Source: Micromonospora sp. NBC_00389
GTDB lineage: Bacteria; Actinomycetota; Actinomycetes; Mycobacteriales; Micromonosporaceae
Assembly: GCF_036059255.1 (NCBI RefSeq)
Contig: NZ_CP107947.1
Location: 124,001 to 188,000 of the forward strand
DNA: 64,000 nt
Direction: 5' to 3'
In this document: in pieces, positions 33,461 to 42,854 of the stretch
Layout of the letters: each line of letters starts with the position of its first letter
Numbering within the stretch: the stretch's first letter is position 1
Notes under the pieces: generated by a model
What the model saw: the letters and a program-made list of their open reading frames with translations, nothing else
The model's database searches: none
Told to the model about the DNA's origin: nothing
Made by a program: the position numbers and the translations under genes

Positions 33461-36066
33461 TAGGCGTCCCTCTCACTCGCGGTCAGGGGTTCGGGGGCCG
33501 CCGCCGGTCCGGGCGAGGCGGCGGGCGAGGGCCCAGGGTCGGCGGCCGGCCCGGTACGGGGGTCCGCGCCGACCGGGCTGGCCGGAGTCACCGGCGCGGC
33601 CGAACTCACCGGAGCCGCCGCATCCGCCGGAGCGGCCGGGCTGACCGGAGCTGCCGGGGTCGCCGGAGCTGCCGGGCTCGCCGGGGTGGCCGGGGTGATG
33701 ACGGTGGCGCGGCCCCGGGCGGTGCCGGCCTGGAGGGCTGACATCACCCGGCGTACCTCCTCCGGCGATCGGGGCGTCGCGGTGTCGGCGACGGTCGACC
33801 GGGGCCGGGTGGTGGGGGTACGCCGCCGCACCCGGCGAGGCAGCCCGTCCAGCTCGTCCACCGACTCGTCAGCGGGTGGCACCCGGTCGGCGACACCGTC
33901 ACCTGGCCCATCGACCGCGGCCGGCGCGGTGACCGGCGACCCGTGATCGCCCAGCTCGGTGGCGTCCGACCCGATCGCGGGAGGCACGGCCGGAGCCGGG
34001 CTGCCCGGAGCCGGGGTGCCGGTGGCTGGAGCGGACGGGGCACCGGCGGCGGGCGCCGCGGTGGTCGGTCGACTGCGGCCCATCCGGGGCCGGGGCACGG
34101 CGCCCCGACGGCTGGTCCGGGTCAGCCGCCGGTCCGGGCCGGCCGGCGCGGCACCCGGTGCGGCAGGGTCGGGGCCGGCCGGAGGCTCGGCGGTGACCAG
34201 GTCGGTGGGAATCAGCGCCACGGCGGTCACCCCGCCCTCCCCGGACGGGCGTAGCCGCACCCGCACGCCGTGCCGAGCGGCCAGCCGCGCCACCACGAAC
34301 AGGCCGAGCCGGGCGCTCTGCGCCGGGTCGAACTCGGGCGAGCTGGCCAGCCGGGTGTTGGCGGTCTCCAACGCGGCGGCGGACATCCCCAGCCCACGGT
34401 CGGTGATCTCCAGGGCGTAGCCGTTGGCCACCTGCTCCCCGGTCACGGTGACCCGGGTGTCCGGCGGGGAGAAGGCGGTGGCGTTCTCGATCAGCTCGGC
34501 GAGCAGGTGGATGACGTCGCCGACGGCCCGGCCCAGCACACCGGCCGGCTGTACAGAGGTGATGTCCACCCGGTCGTACGCCTCGACCTCGGAGATCGCG
34601 CCGCGGACCAGGTCGACCATCGCGACCGGGTTGCGCCAGCCCCGGCCCGGCGCGGAGCCGGCGAGGATCACCAGGTCCTCGGCGTGCCGGCGAAGCCGGG
34701 TGGCGAGGTGGTCCACCTGGAACAGCTCGGCCAGCTCGTCCGGGTCCTCGGCGCGTCGCTCCATCCGGTCCAGCAGGTGCAACTGCCGGTGCACCAGGCT
34801 CTGGCTGCGCCGGGCGATGTTGAGGAAGACCTCGTTGAGCCCACGGCGCAGGGTGACCTCGTCCACCGCGGCCTGGACCGCGGTGCGCTGCACCTCGGTG
34901 AAGGCTCGACCGACCTCGCCGATCTCGTCGTGGCCGTACTCCAGTGGTGGTGCCTCCCGGGCGACGTCGACCTGCTCGCCTCGGCGCAGCCGGGTCACCA
35001 CGTCCGGGAGCCGGTGCTCGGCCAACTCCAGGGCGGCGGTGCGGACCCCGCTGAGCCGTTGGACCAGCGTGCGGCCGACCCGCACCGCCACCAGCACCGA
35101 GACCACCACGGCGACGAGCCCGAGCACCCCGGCGGCGGCCAGGCGGATCAGGATCCGGACCGCCATCGGCACCGAGCGGTCGGTGAGCCCGTCGGCCTCG
35201 GCCAGCTCGAAGTCACGCAACTGCTGCTGCACCGCGTCGTGGCTGGCCTGCCAGCTCGCCGCGTCCACCTGTGGCCGGCCGGACCGGTCGGCCACGACCA
35301 GCGCGTCCTGCATGGTGCGCAGCTGGGTGAACGCCTCGCTCTCGGTCAACCGCTGGTACGCGGCCCGGCCGGCCTCGGGCAGGTCGGCCACCGCGCTCTC
35401 GGTGAGCCACCGCTGGTTGCCGATGGCCTGCACGAGCTGGGTGTGCTCCCCCTCGGCGTACCGGCCGGCGGTCAGCGCGCCGGCCAACAGGGCGTCGGTC
35501 TGGCCGAGCAGCTCGCGGGAGCGGCCCAGCGCGGTGAGCGCCAACGCCTGCCGGTTGAGGTCGGGGTCGGCCAGGGTCGCCATGCCGGCGAACGCCTGGA
35601 AGGCCGAGGAGATCATGCCGCTGTAGAGGCCGATCGCGCCGGCCCGGTCCACCTTCCGGTCGTCGATGAAGCCCCGGCCGGCCGGCAGCGCTGCCAGGGC
35701 GGTGACCAGCTGGTCGACCCGGGTGTCGAGCAGGTCGTTGGCGGCGTCGCGCAGCTCCTCCCCGTCGACCCGGCGGCGCAGCTCGGTGACCGCCCGATCG
35801 GTGCGCTGCCGTTGCTCGGTCAGCGCGGGCAGCTCGGTGGTGCCGGCGAGTTGGACCACCGAGAGCCGGCGTTCCCGTTGCAGCTCGGTGACCACGACTT
35901 CACCGGGGCGACCCAGGTCGTACAGCAGGGTCCGGGCGGAGAGCAGGTTCAGGGCGGGACCGAAGGTCAGCGTGGTCGCGAAGATCCATAACGCCAGTAG
36001 CGCGGTGACCGGCGCGACGACCAGCGCGGTCAACTTCGAACGGATCGGCCAGTCGCGGGTTCTCAT
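33460..36066 (-). CDS. cvnA: Conservon sensor histidine kinase-like protein CvnA
   Basis: An 868-residue membrane sensor. Helices at about 9-31 and 305-330 flank an extracellular nitrate/nitrite-sensor-like domain (LQRERRLSVVQLAGTTE through AGEHTQ region). A HAMP-like segment and a helical dimerisation region (LNIARRSQSLVHRQLHLLDRMERR) follow. The ATPase domain has LAELIENATAFSPP (N box), ITDRGLGM (G1) and GLFVVARLAARHGV (G2). The last ~220 residues are disordered and Pro/Ala-rich. ATG 36066 has a GAGG site and lacks the extra 30 residues of the longer frame. It heads the cvnABCD operon. Confidence 0.92.
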   Translation of the reverse strand: MRTRDWPIRSKLTALVVAPVTALLALWIFATTLTFGPALNLLSARTLLYDLGRPGEVVVTELQRERRLSVVQLAGTTELPALTEQRQRTDRAVTELRRRVDGEELRDAANDLLDTRVDQLVTALAALPAGRGFIDDRKVDRAGAIGLYSGMISSAFQAFAGMATLADPDLNRQALALTALGRSRELLGQTDALLAGALTAGRYAEGEHTQLVQAIGNQRWLTESAVADLPEAGRAAYQRLTESEAFTQLRTMQDALVVADRSGRPQVDAASWQASHDAVQQQLRDFELAEADGLTDRSVPMAVRILIRLAAAGVLGLVAVVVSVLVAVRVGRTLVQRLSGVRTAALELAEHRLPDVVTRLRRGEQVDVAREAPPLEYGHDEIGEVGRAFTEVQRTAVQAAVDEVTLRRGLNEVFLNIARRSQSLVHRQLHLLDRMERRAEDPDELAELFQVDHLATRLRRHAEDLVILAGSAPGRGWRNPVAMVDLVRGAISEVEAYDRVDITSVQPAGVLGRAVGDVIHLLAELIENATAFSPPDTRVTVTGEQVANGYALEITDRGLGMSAAALETANTRLASSPEFDPAQSARLGLFVVARLAARHGVRVRLRPSGEGGVTAVALIPTDLVTAEPPAGPDPAAPGAAPAGPDRRLTRTSRRGAVPRPRMGRSRPTTAAPAAGAPSAPATGTPAPGSPAPAVPPAIGSDATELGDHGSPVTAPAAVDGPGDGVADRVPPADESVDELDGLPRRVRRRTPTTRPRSTVADTATPRSPEEVRRVMSALQAGTARGRATVITPATPASPAAPATPAAPVSPAAPADAAAPVSSAAPVTPASPVGADPRTGPAADPGPSPAASPGPAAAPEPLTASERDA

Positions 36067-36255
36067 CAGACCTCGCCCGTACAGGGGTGGCAGGAGGGGC
36101 GCCGGCACCGCCGGGCAACGCGCCGGCCGGCTGCGCCCGGCCAGGACGCCGGGCACCGGCGCGGGCGCCTTGGGCAGGATACGTAATCGCGGGCCGTTGC
36201 ACTACCGCCTGTCGCGCCGAGATCGACGCTCCGGAATGCACCCCGAGCGGTACGA

Positions 36256-36289
36256 CGAGCGCCCCGCCGGCGGACCGGCGGGGCGCTCG
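36256..36289 (-). terminator. Terminator after catalase gene
   Basis: CGAGCGCCCCGCCGG (36256-36270) and CCGGCGGGGCGCTCG (36275-36289) form a perfect 15-bp stem with a tetraloop, 19 bp past the catalase stop. Confidence 0.82.
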
Positions 36290-36307
36290 TGGTGGTGCGG
36301 GTACGGG

Positions 36308-37795
36308 TCAGGCGTTGGCGGAGATGCCAAGTCCTTCGGCGACCCGACGGCCGTAGTTCTCGTCGCACTGGCTGAAGTGCCAGACCATCTTCTCCTGGAT
36401 GTGCTTGTCGCACTGAGCCAGCAGCGTGGTCAGGTTGAGGATCAGGTCGTCGCGCTCCCAGTCCGCCATCTCGCGGAAGCGGCGGCCCGCCTGGGAGTAG
36501 TTGTTCTGCCGCTCGATCGGGGCCTTCATGACCTGCCCGGAGACGAACGGCCGGTACTCCCGGTAGGACTCGTCGGCCTCCTGGAGGCCGGCGACCGAGG
36601 ACGGCTCGAAGTTGATGTGCGGGTTACCGCCCCGGTTGTCCACCCCGTACGACATCTGGCCGCCACCCTGGTTGGTGCTGACCTGGACGTCCTCGCGCGG
36701 CCGGTTCACCGGCAGCTGGAGGTAGTTCGGGCCGACCCGGTAGCGCTGGGTGTCCGAGTAGGAGAAGGTCCGGCCGACCAGCATCTTGTCGTCGGAGAAG
36801 TCGATGCCGTCGACCAGCACGCCGGTGCCGAAGGCGATCTGCTCGTTCTCGTTGTGGTGGTCGGTGATGTTGCGGTTGAGCGTCATCATGCCGACCGGCA
36901 GGTAGGGGAACTGCTCCTCCGGCCAGATCTTGGTGTCGTCGAGCGGGTCGAAGTCCAGCTCCGGGTGCTCGTCGTCGCTCATCACCTGCACGTTGAGCTC
37001 CCACTGCGGGTACTCACCGCTCTCGATGGCCTCGTAGAGGTCCTTGGAGGCGTGGCCCAGCTCGGTGGCCTGGATCGCGTCCGCCTCGGCCTGGGTCAGG
37101 TTGTGCTCGCCCTGCTGGGTGATCCAGTGGAACTTGACCAGCACGCCCTCGCCCTGGGCGTTGACGAGACGGTAGGTGTTCACCCCGGAGCCGCGCATGG
37201 TGCGGTAGTTCTTTGGGATTCCGTACGGGGAGAAGAGCCAGGTCAGCATGTGCATCGACTCCGGCGTGTTCGACATGAAGTCGAAGATCCGGTTCGGCTC
37301 CTGGCGGAAGGTCACCGGGTCCGGCTTCAGCGAGTGGATCACGTCGGGGAACTTGATCGCGTCGCGGATGAAGAAGACCTGGAGGTTGTTGCCCACCACG
37401 TCCCAGTTGCCGTCCTCGGTGCGGAACTTGACCGCGAAGCCGCGCGGGTCGCGGGCGGCCTCGGAGGAGTCCCGGCCGCCGATGACGGTGGAGAACCGGA
37501 TGGTGACCGGGGTCTTCCTACCCTTGGTCTGGAACAGCTTGGCGCGGGTGTACTTCGCCGCCGGCTCGTCACCGATCGTCCCGTACGCCTCGAAATCGCC
37601 GTGCGCGACGAAACCGCGCGCGTGCACGACCCGCTCCGGGATCCGCTCCCGGTCGAAGTGGCTGATCTTCTCCAGGAAGTGGTAGTTCTCCAGCGTCGCG
37701 GGGCCGCGCGAGCCGACCGTCCGCTGCTGCTGGTTGTTGTTGACAGGGTGACCCTGCCGGGTGGTGAGGATCGGCTTGTTGGCCTGGTCGCTCAT
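36308..37795 (-). CDS. katA: Monofunctional haem catalase
   Basis: A 495-residue clade-type catalase. [15 protein letters not shown] carries the catalytic His, [14 protein letters not shown] the distal Asn, and [15 protein letters not shown] the proximal haem Tyr with Rxxx[22 protein letters not shown] is also typical. It dismutates hydrogen peroxide in the cytoplasm. ATG 37795 follows GGAGGA and overlaps the Fur-family stop as ATGA, so it is translated together with its probable regulator. Confidence 0.96.
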   Translation of the reverse strand: MSDQANKPILTTRQGHPVNNNQQQRTVGSRGPATLENYHFLEKISHFDRERIPERVVHARGFVAHGDFEAYGTIGDEPAAKYTRAKLFQTKGRKTPVTIRFSTVIGGRDSSEAARDPRGFAVKFRTEDGNWDVVGNNLQVFFIRDAIKFPDVIHSLKPDPVTFRQEPNRIFDFMSNTPESMHMLTWLFSPYGIPKNYRTMRGSGVNTYRLVNAQGEGVLVKFHWITQQGEHNLTQAEADAIQATELGHASKDLYEAIESGEYPQWELNVQVMSDDEHPELDFDPLDDTKIWPEEQFPYLPVGMMTLNRNITDHHNENEQIAFGTGVLVDGIDFSDDKMLVGRTFSYSDTQRYRVGPNYLQLPVNRPREDVQVSTNQGGGQMSYGVDNRGGNPHINFEPSSVAGLQEADESYREYRPFVSGQVMKAPIERQNNYSQAGRRFREMADWERDDLILNLTTLLAQCDKHIQEKMVWHFSQCDENYGRRVAEGLGISANA

Positions 37796-38247
37796 CGCTC
37801 TCCTCCAGGTGGCTGGTGCGGCGCTTCTGATCGGTGCTGGGACTGACAGTCGGGGCAGCGGCCCCAGTAGGTGACCTCGGTGTAGTCGACCTCGAACGCG
37901 GCGGCTCCCGGGTCCAGGCAGGGCCCGGGGGCGGCGCTCCGGCCGGTGTCGACGATCGCCCCACATTCCCGGCAGACGAGGTGGTCGTGGTCGTCCCCGC
38001 CCACCTCGTACCGGGCCGGTCCGCCGGCCGGGGTGAACCGGCGCAGCAGACCCGCGTCGGTCAGTGCGTGCAGGACGTCGTAGACCGCCTGGCCGGAGAC
38101 CCGGTCGAGGCGGACCCGGGTCCGCCGGGTGATCGTGTCGGCATCCAGGTGTGGCCGCTCACGCACCGTCGCGAGCACCGCGAGGCGAGGCTGCGTGACC
38201 CGCAGCCCAGCGGCCCGCAGGCGTTCGACGTCGGTTCCGAGCGGCAT
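37792..38247 (-). CDS. Fur-family regulator of catalase (FurA/CatR-like)
   Basis: A 151-residue Fur protein. Winged helix: [19 protein letters not shown] and [19 protein letters not shown]. Metal sites: [14 protein letters not shown] with His and Cys, and RCPDCQ near the C-terminus. It is coupled to catalase by an ATGA overlap, as FurA-KatG and CatR-CatA pairs are, so it likely senses peroxide by metal-site oxidation and represses the operon. ATG 38247 is preferred over the frame start at 38259. Confidence 0.9.
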   Translation of the reverse strand: MPLGTDVERLRAAGLRVTQPRLAVLATVRERPHLDADTITRRTRVRLDRVSGQAVYDVLHALTDAGLLRRFTPAGGPARYEVGGDDHDHLVCRECGAIVDTGRSAAPGPCLDPGAAAFEVDYTEVTYWGRCPDCQSQHRSEAPHQPPGGER

Positions 38248-38262
38248 CACCCCACCCAAGCT

Positions 38263-38286
38263 CGTTTTCTGGAATGAGTCAAGTTT
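38263..38286 (-). promoter_or_regulatory. FurA-box-like promoter element
   Basis: Read on the minus strand this is CTTGACTCATTCCAGAAAAC with A/T-rich flanks, 16 bp upstream of the Fur ATG. From memory it closely resembles the mycobacterial furA-katG promoter/operator (CTTGACT, ATTCCAGAAAA). It may be both the -35 region and the autoregulatory site. Confidence 0.6.
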
Positions 38287-38424
38287 TAGTCGGGTGCGGC
38301 ACTGTGTGCCTCGTCATCGCCGGGAGGAATCCCGACATCGGACGCGGGCCGGCAAGGAAAGTGCCCCGGATGGGGATTGGCGATCAGTACGCGGAGGGAA
38401 TACCGGGTAACGAAGGAGGAGCCC

Positions 38425-39018
38425 ATGTCGCCCACGCAGATAATCGTCATCGTGCTCGTCGTGCTGGTGATCGCGGCACTGGCCGTGGCCGCCCGGTCGC
38501 TCATCCGGCGCCGCGAGCTGCGCAGCCGGTTCGGGCCGGAGTACGACCGGGTGGTTGCCGAGCAGGACAGCCGGTCTGCCGCGGAGCGCGAACTGCGCGA
38601 CCGGGAACGCCGGCACGCCGAACTCGCGCTCACCCCGCTCAGCCCGGAGTCCCGGGCCCGCTACGCCGCCGCCTGGGAGGAGCTCCAGGTCCGCTTCATC
38701 GACTCGCCGAGCGAGACCGTGGGTGACGCGGATGAACTGGTCACCCGGCTCATCGAGGAGCAGGGCTACCCGACCCGGGACTTCTCCGACCAGACCGCCC
38801 ACCTCTCCGTCGACCACGCCCGCACGCTGGCCAACTACCGGGACGCGCACGAGATCCACCTGCGCAACTCCCGGGGCGAGGCCAGCACCGAGGAGCTGCG
38901 CCAGGCGGTCGTGCACTACCGGGCACTCTTCGCCGACCTGCTCGGCGAGGAGCCGGTCGGCCACCATCCGCCCGAGCAGCGCCATCCGGACACCCCGCAC
39001 GACGCCACGAGCCGCTGA
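38425..39018 (+). CDS. Membrane-anchored protein of unknown function, paralogue of next gene
   Basis: A 197-residue protein with one N-terminal helix (IIVIVLVVLVIAALAVAA, about residues 6-23), then a charged linker. A helical domain (about 85-185) carries WEELQVRFIDSPSETVGDAD and STEELRQAVVHYRALFADLLG. The same pattern (W..xQxRFxD.P, then TExLRxAVxxYRxxxxxLLG) recurs in the following protein. AAGGAGGA precedes ATG 38425. I recognise no function; it resembles uncharacterised actinobacterial envelope proteins. Confidence 0.78.
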   Translation: MSPTQIIVIVLVVLVIAALAVAARSLIRRRELRSRFGPEYDRVVAEQDSRSAAERELRDRERRHAELALTPLSPESRARYAAAWEELQVRFIDSPSETVGDADELVTRLIEEQGYPTRDFSDQTAHLSVDHARTLANYRDAHEIHLRNSRGEASTEELRQAVVHYRALFADLLGEEPVGHHPPEQRHPDTPHDATSR

Positions 39019-39029
39019 GGAGGCCACCG

Positions 39030-40031
39030 ATGCGCCAGGAAGAGCAGCAGGTGAGCAACGACCACCCGGAGGCCGTCCGGTCCGCGCCGGTCCCGGTGCC
39101 GCCGGCCGGTGACCGGGCCGGCCGCTCGGACATACCCGAGGACGCCCTGGACGACCGGGGCACGTTCGACGACCCGTCCGTCGCCGACGAGCGGGCCGAC
39201 GGGTCCCGGCGCGACCGGCCGGACGACCGGTCCGCCGACCCGGACGACCGGTCCGCCGACGAGGGCGGGTTCCACGAGCCGGGGCCGCTGCCGACCACGT
39301 TCGGTGCCACCACGGTGGCCGACGCGGTGGCGGCTTCCGCGCTGGCCAGCCCGCGCCCGCAGGACAAGCCGGACCCCCGGGGCGAGCGGACCGCCCAGCC
39401 GGGCGACGGTGCCGAGGACGGCGAACGCGAGGGTCTGCGCGCCGACCCCACGGCCGAGCTGCATCGCCGAAACACCGACGCGGACGAGGACGCGGACACC
39501 GACGACGACTGGCGGGCCGACGCGGACACCTCGCGGACCGTCGTACCGCCGGGAAGCACGGACGGTGCGCCCGAGCGGCGCAGCGATCTGACCGCGGCCG
39601 GTGGCGATCCGGACGCGGCCGCCTACGGCAGCGCGACGCCGGAGATGGTCGACCCGGACGCGGTCTCGCCGGACGCCGACCCGGTGCTCGCCGGACGTGG
39701 CGCCGGCACCTCGCTGGAGTCCGCTGGGACGTCGCGACCGGCCGGCTCGACCGTGGCGGCCGAGGCGGCCGCGCTCCTCGATGCGGACACGGCACAGGCG
39801 TTCCGGGACCGCTGGCGGGACGTGCAGCTGCGCTTCGTGGACGATCCGCAGGCCGCGGCCGCCGAGGCGCAGGCGCTGGTGGAGGAGGCCATCCAGGCAC
39901 TCGCCTCGGCGCTGGCCGCGCAGAAGACCACCCTGGGCGGATGGCAGGACGCCGGCTCGGCGGACACCGAGCACCTGCGGGTGGCGGTGCGCCGCTACCG
40001 GGACTTCCTGGACCGCGTGCTGGGTCGCTGA
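39030..40031 (+). CDS. Acidic disordered protein with C-terminal domain shared with upstream gene
   Basis: A 333-residue protein. The first ~245 residues are Asp/Arg/Gly/Pro-rich, with DDRSADPDDRSAD-type repeats and no predicted fold. The last ~85 residues form a helical domain: FRDRWRDVQLRFVDDPQAAAAEA, then TEHLRVAVRRYRDFLDRVLG. That domain is clearly related to the end of the protein encoded just upstream. No signal peptide or membrane helix is seen. It lies 11 bp downstream, so they form an operon. The function is unknown. Confidence 0.75.
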   Translation: MRQEEQQVSNDHPEAVRSAPVPVPPAGDRAGRSDIPEDALDDRGTFDDPSVADERADGSRRDRPDDRSADPDDRSADEGGFHEPGPLPTTFGATTVADAVAASALASPRPQDKPDPRGERTAQPGDGAEDGEREGLRADPTAELHRRNTDADEDADTDDDWRADADTSRTVVPPGSTDGAPERRSDLTAAGGDPDAAAYGSATPEMVDPDAVSPDADPVLAGRGAGTSLESAGTSRPAGSTVAAEAAALLDADTAQAFRDRWRDVQLRFVDDPQAAAAEAQALVEEAIQALASALAAQKTTLGGWQDAGSADTEHLRVAVRRYRDFLDRVLGR

Positions 40032-40046
40032 GCGACGACAAACCAC

Positions 40047-40076
40047 GGGCGCCCCGGCCGACCGGCCGGGGCGCCC
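40047..40076 (+). terminator. Terminator after the acidic-protein pair
   Basis: GGGCGCCCCGGCC (40047-40059) pairs perfectly with GGCCGGGGCGCCC (40064-40076) around GACC, 16 bp past the stop. Confidence 0.8.
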
Positions 40077-40235
40077 GCGCACATCCGTCGAAGCGCCCGC
40101 GGCACCCTCCGGGCGGGCGAAGCCGGGTGGGATCGCCCGAGCCGGCCCGAACACGCCGCACCTGACCTGGAGGCATGAAACCCGACGTCGGGGGTAGTAC
40201 GGCGCGCGCGTAACCGGCCCGGGTGGCGGACGAGG

Positions 40236-41906
40236 GTGATCGGGATGGGCGACGGCGGCGGTCTGCGGCTCAACATGAACGGCCTGGACTACCTCATCCT
40301 GGCGCTGTACTTCGTCACCGTCCTCGGGGTCGGCTTCGCCGCCCGCCGCGCGATCCGGACCAGCGTCGACTTCTTCCTCTCCGGCCGGTCCCTGCCGGCC
40401 TGGGTGACCGGTCTCGCCTTCGTCTCGGCGAACCTGGGCGCGCTGGAGATCATCGGGATGGCCGCGAACGGCGCCCAGTACGGCGTGATGACGGTCCACT
40501 ACTACTGGATCGGCGCGGTGCCGGCGATGGTCTTCCTGGGCATCGTGATGATGCCCTTCTACTACGGCTCCAAGGTCCGCAGCGTGCCGGAGTACCTGCG
40601 GCTGCGGTTCAACCGCCCGACCCACCTGCTGAACGCGCTCAGCTTCGCCGTCGCCCAGGTGCTGATCGCCGGGGTGAACCTCTACGCGCTGGCCCTGGTG
40701 ATGCAGGCGCTGCTCGGCTGGCCGCTCTGGACCGCGATCGTGGTCGGCGCGGCGATCGTGCTGGCGTACATCACCATCGGTGGTCTGTCCGGGGCGATCT
40801 ACAACGAGGTGCTCCAGTTCTTCGTCATCCTGGCCGGTCTCATCCCGGTCACCGTGATCGGCCTGGTCAAGGTCGGCGGGGTGAACGGGCTGATGGACGC
40901 GGTCCGCGAGTCCAAGCTCGGCGAGGCGGGTCTGCACGCCTGGCAGGACACCGCCAGCACGGACAACCCGCTCGGCGCGCAGTGGATCGGCATCGTCTTC
41001 GGCCTCGGATTCGTGCTCTCCTTCGGCTACTGGACGACGAACTTCGCCGAGGTGCAGCGGGCGCTGTCGGCGAAGAACATGAGCGCCGCCCGCCGTACGC
41101 CGATCATCGCGGCGTACCCGAAGCTGGTCATCCCCCTCGTCACGGTGATCCCCGGCCTGGTGGCGCTGGTCACCGTGAAGGGGCTCGGCGCGGAGAGCGG
41201 CGACCTGCAGTACAACAACGCCATCCCGCTGCTGATGCGCGACCTGCTCCCCAACGGCGTGCTCGGCGTCGCGGTGACCGGCCTGATCGCCTCGTTCATG
41301 GCCGGCATGGCGGCCAATGTGAGCGGCTTCAACACCGTGTTCACCTACGACATCTGGCAGTCGTACGTCCGGCGGGACCGGCCGGACGACTACTACCTGA
41401 GGGTCGGCCGGTACGCGACGGTCGCCGCCGTGGTGTTCGGCATCGGCACCGCGTTCATCGCGTCCGGCTTCAGCAACATCATGAACTACATCCAGGCGCT
41501 CTTCTCGCTGTTCAACGCACCGCTGTTCGCCACCTTCATCATCGGCATGTTCTGGAAGCGGATGAGCCCGCTGGCCGGCTTCTGGTCGCTGCTGACGGGC
41601 ACCCTGGCGGCGCTGGCCACCTACCTGCTCTACAAGGGCGGCGTGATCCACTTCAACTCGGACCTGGAGGAGAGCTTCTGGGGCGCCGGCATCGCCTTCG
41701 TCACGGTGGCGGTCGTCGCCGCGGTCCTCACCCCGCTCACCGCGCCCAAGCGTGACGAGGAACTGCGCGGGCTGGTCTACGGCATGGGCGGCATCGACCT
41801 GAAGGGCGACGTGCTCACCGGGGACGCCGTCTGGTATCGCTCCCCCGTGCTGCTCGGCGTGATCGCCGTCGCGCTCGCCGCCCTCTTCTACATCCCCGTC
41901 TTCTAG
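40236..41906 (+). CDS. Sodium:solute symporter family protein
   Basis: A 556-residue transporter with about 13-14 membrane helices. Family features are DYLILALYFVTVLGVGFAARR, SVDFFLSGRSLPAW (the FxxGRS block of SSS proteins), VPEYLRLRFN, YITIGGLSGAIYNEVLQFF and the C-terminal half GLIASFMAGMAANVSGFNTVFTYDIWQ. It should couple Na+ influx to uptake of a sugar or similar solute; the exact substrate is not visible. GTG 40236 or ATG 40245 can start it. The next gene encodes a small membrane protein 16 bp downstream, probably its partner. Confidence 0.9.
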   Translation: MIGMGDGGGLRLNMNGLDYLILALYFVTVLGVGFAARRAIRTSVDFFLSGRSLPAWVTGLAFVSANLGALEIIGMAANGAQYGVMTVHYYWIGAVPAMVFLGIVMMPFYYGSKVRSVPEYLRLRFNRPTHLLNALSFAVAQVLIAGVNLYALALVMQALLGWPLWTAIVVGAAIVLAYITIGGLSGAIYNEVLQFFVILAGLIPVTVIGLVKVGGVNGLMDAVRESKLGEAGLHAWQDTASTDNPLGAQWIGIVFGLGFVLSFGYWTTNFAEVQRALSAKNMSAARRTPIIAAYPKLVIPLVTVIPGLVALVTVKGLGAESGDLQYNNAIPLLMRDLLPNGVLGVAVTGLIASFMAGMAANVSGFNTVFTYDIWQSYVRRDRPDDYYLRVGRYATVAAVVFGIGTAFIASGFSNIMNYIQALFSLFNAPLFATFIIGMFWKRMSPLAGFWSLLTGTLAALATYLLYKGGVIHFNSDLEESFWGAGIAFVTVAVVAAVLTPLTAPKRDEELRGLVYGMGGIDLKGDVLTGDAVWYRSPVLLGVIAVALAALFYIPVF

Positions 41907-41922
41907 GAAAGGGGTTCGGCAG

Positions 41923-42231
41923 ATGGACAACCAAGGCCAGCCGGCAGAGGACCCGCTGATCGACGAGACGCTGGCTGAGCAGCGCCGTTCCGCCGCCGCA
42001 CGGCTGTTCGACATCCGCCGGGTGATCGGTGGCCTCTTCGTGGCGTACGGGGTCATCGTGGCGCTGATCGGCGTCTTCGACGGCCGGGCGCAGATCGACA
42101 AGGCCCAGGGCCTCCGGATCAACCTGTGGGCCGGCCTGGTGATGCTCGTCTTCGGCCTGCTCATGCTGCTCTGGCAGCGGCTGCGCCCGGCGGAACCACC
42201 CGCCCCCAACGAGGAGGAGCCCGGTCGCTGA
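41923..42231 (+). CDS. Small two-helix membrane protein next to the symporter
   Basis: A 102-residue protein with two hydrophobic segments (about 36-53 and 69-85) connected by the polar FDGRAQIDKAQGLRINLW and with acidic ends. AGGAAAGGGG lies upstream of ATG 41923. It resembles conserved actinobacterial membrane proteins co-encoded with SSS transporters. A role as accessory subunit is inferred from position only. Confidence 0.75.
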   Translation: MDNQGQPAEDPLIDETLAEQRRSAAARLFDIRRVIGGLFVAYGVIVALIGVFDGRAQIDKAQGLRINLWAGLVMLVFGLLMLLWQRLRPAEPPAPNEEEPGR

Positions 42232-42343
42232 CCATCGGCCGCGCACCGGTGTACGCCGGTGCGCGGCGGCGCGGGGCATGAGCGCGGCCCGAGGGGGTAC
42301 GCGAGGGGGATCAGGCAACGTGTCGGACACAGGAGGCAGCACC

Positions 42344-42730
42344 ATGACCGATCGCGATCGCCGACCGCCGCTGGAGGACAGCCCGGAGGTGGCCTCTGCG
42401 GTGGACGATGACAGCACCGTCCCGGAGCTGCGGACCGGCGGCGGCCCCGACCGGGACACCCCGGCCTTCGCCGAGCCCCGCGACCGGCCGGACGACCTCG
42501 CGCCGGACACCGACGACCTGATCGGCGACCCGTACGCGGCGGGCACCGGAGCGACCGGGACGGGTACCGGCGCCGGCGGGGACAACATCCGGACCGGGGC
42601 GGAGCAACCCTGGGAGCCGGAGGATCTGGTGATGGCCCGCGGGCAGGACCTCACCCCGGAGAACCTGGACAAGGCCCGCCGCGATCTGGCCGAGCAGGGT
42701 CGGGCGGCGATCGAACGCACCGTGCCCTGA
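42344..42730 (+). CDS. Short acidic, mostly disordered protein
   Basis: A 128-residue soluble protein rich in Asp, Pro, Gly and Thr, ending in a more ordered segment: WEPEDLVMARGQDLTPENLDKARRDLAEQGRAAIERTVP. ATG 42344 follows AGGAGGC with good spacing, so the longer frame from 42278 is not needed. No known domain or function. The conserved-looking C-terminal helix suggests a binding motif. Confidence 0.65.
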   Translation: MTDRDRRPPLEDSPEVASAVDDDSTVPELRTGGGPDRDTPAFAEPRDRPDDLAPDTDDLIGDPYAAGTGATGTGTGAGGDNIRTGAEQPWEPEDLVMARGQDLTPENLDKARRDLAEQGRAAIERTVP

Positions 42731-42748
42731 TCCCGGCCCACGAGGGGC

Positions 42749-42787
42749 GGGTCCCCGGCCCGACCGCAACGGTCGGACCGGGGACCC
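42749..42787. terminator. Bidirectional terminator before the cellulase 3' end
   Basis: GGGTCCCCGGCCCGACCG and CGGTCGGACCGGGGACCC form an 18-bp stem with one wobble pair and a 3-nt loop. It lies between convergent genes. Confidence 0.8.
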
Positions 42788-42854
42788 GGGGGGAACCTGC
42801 CGCCGGCAGTGCCTCACCTACTGCCGGCGGCGGGTGGGTGCGGGAGCGAGCCGG

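Noticed and set aside
38916..42209. 1097-codon minus-strand frame
   Set aside because: Crosses several plus-strand genes with clear motifs (symporter); composition is typical antisense His/Asp/Val shadow.
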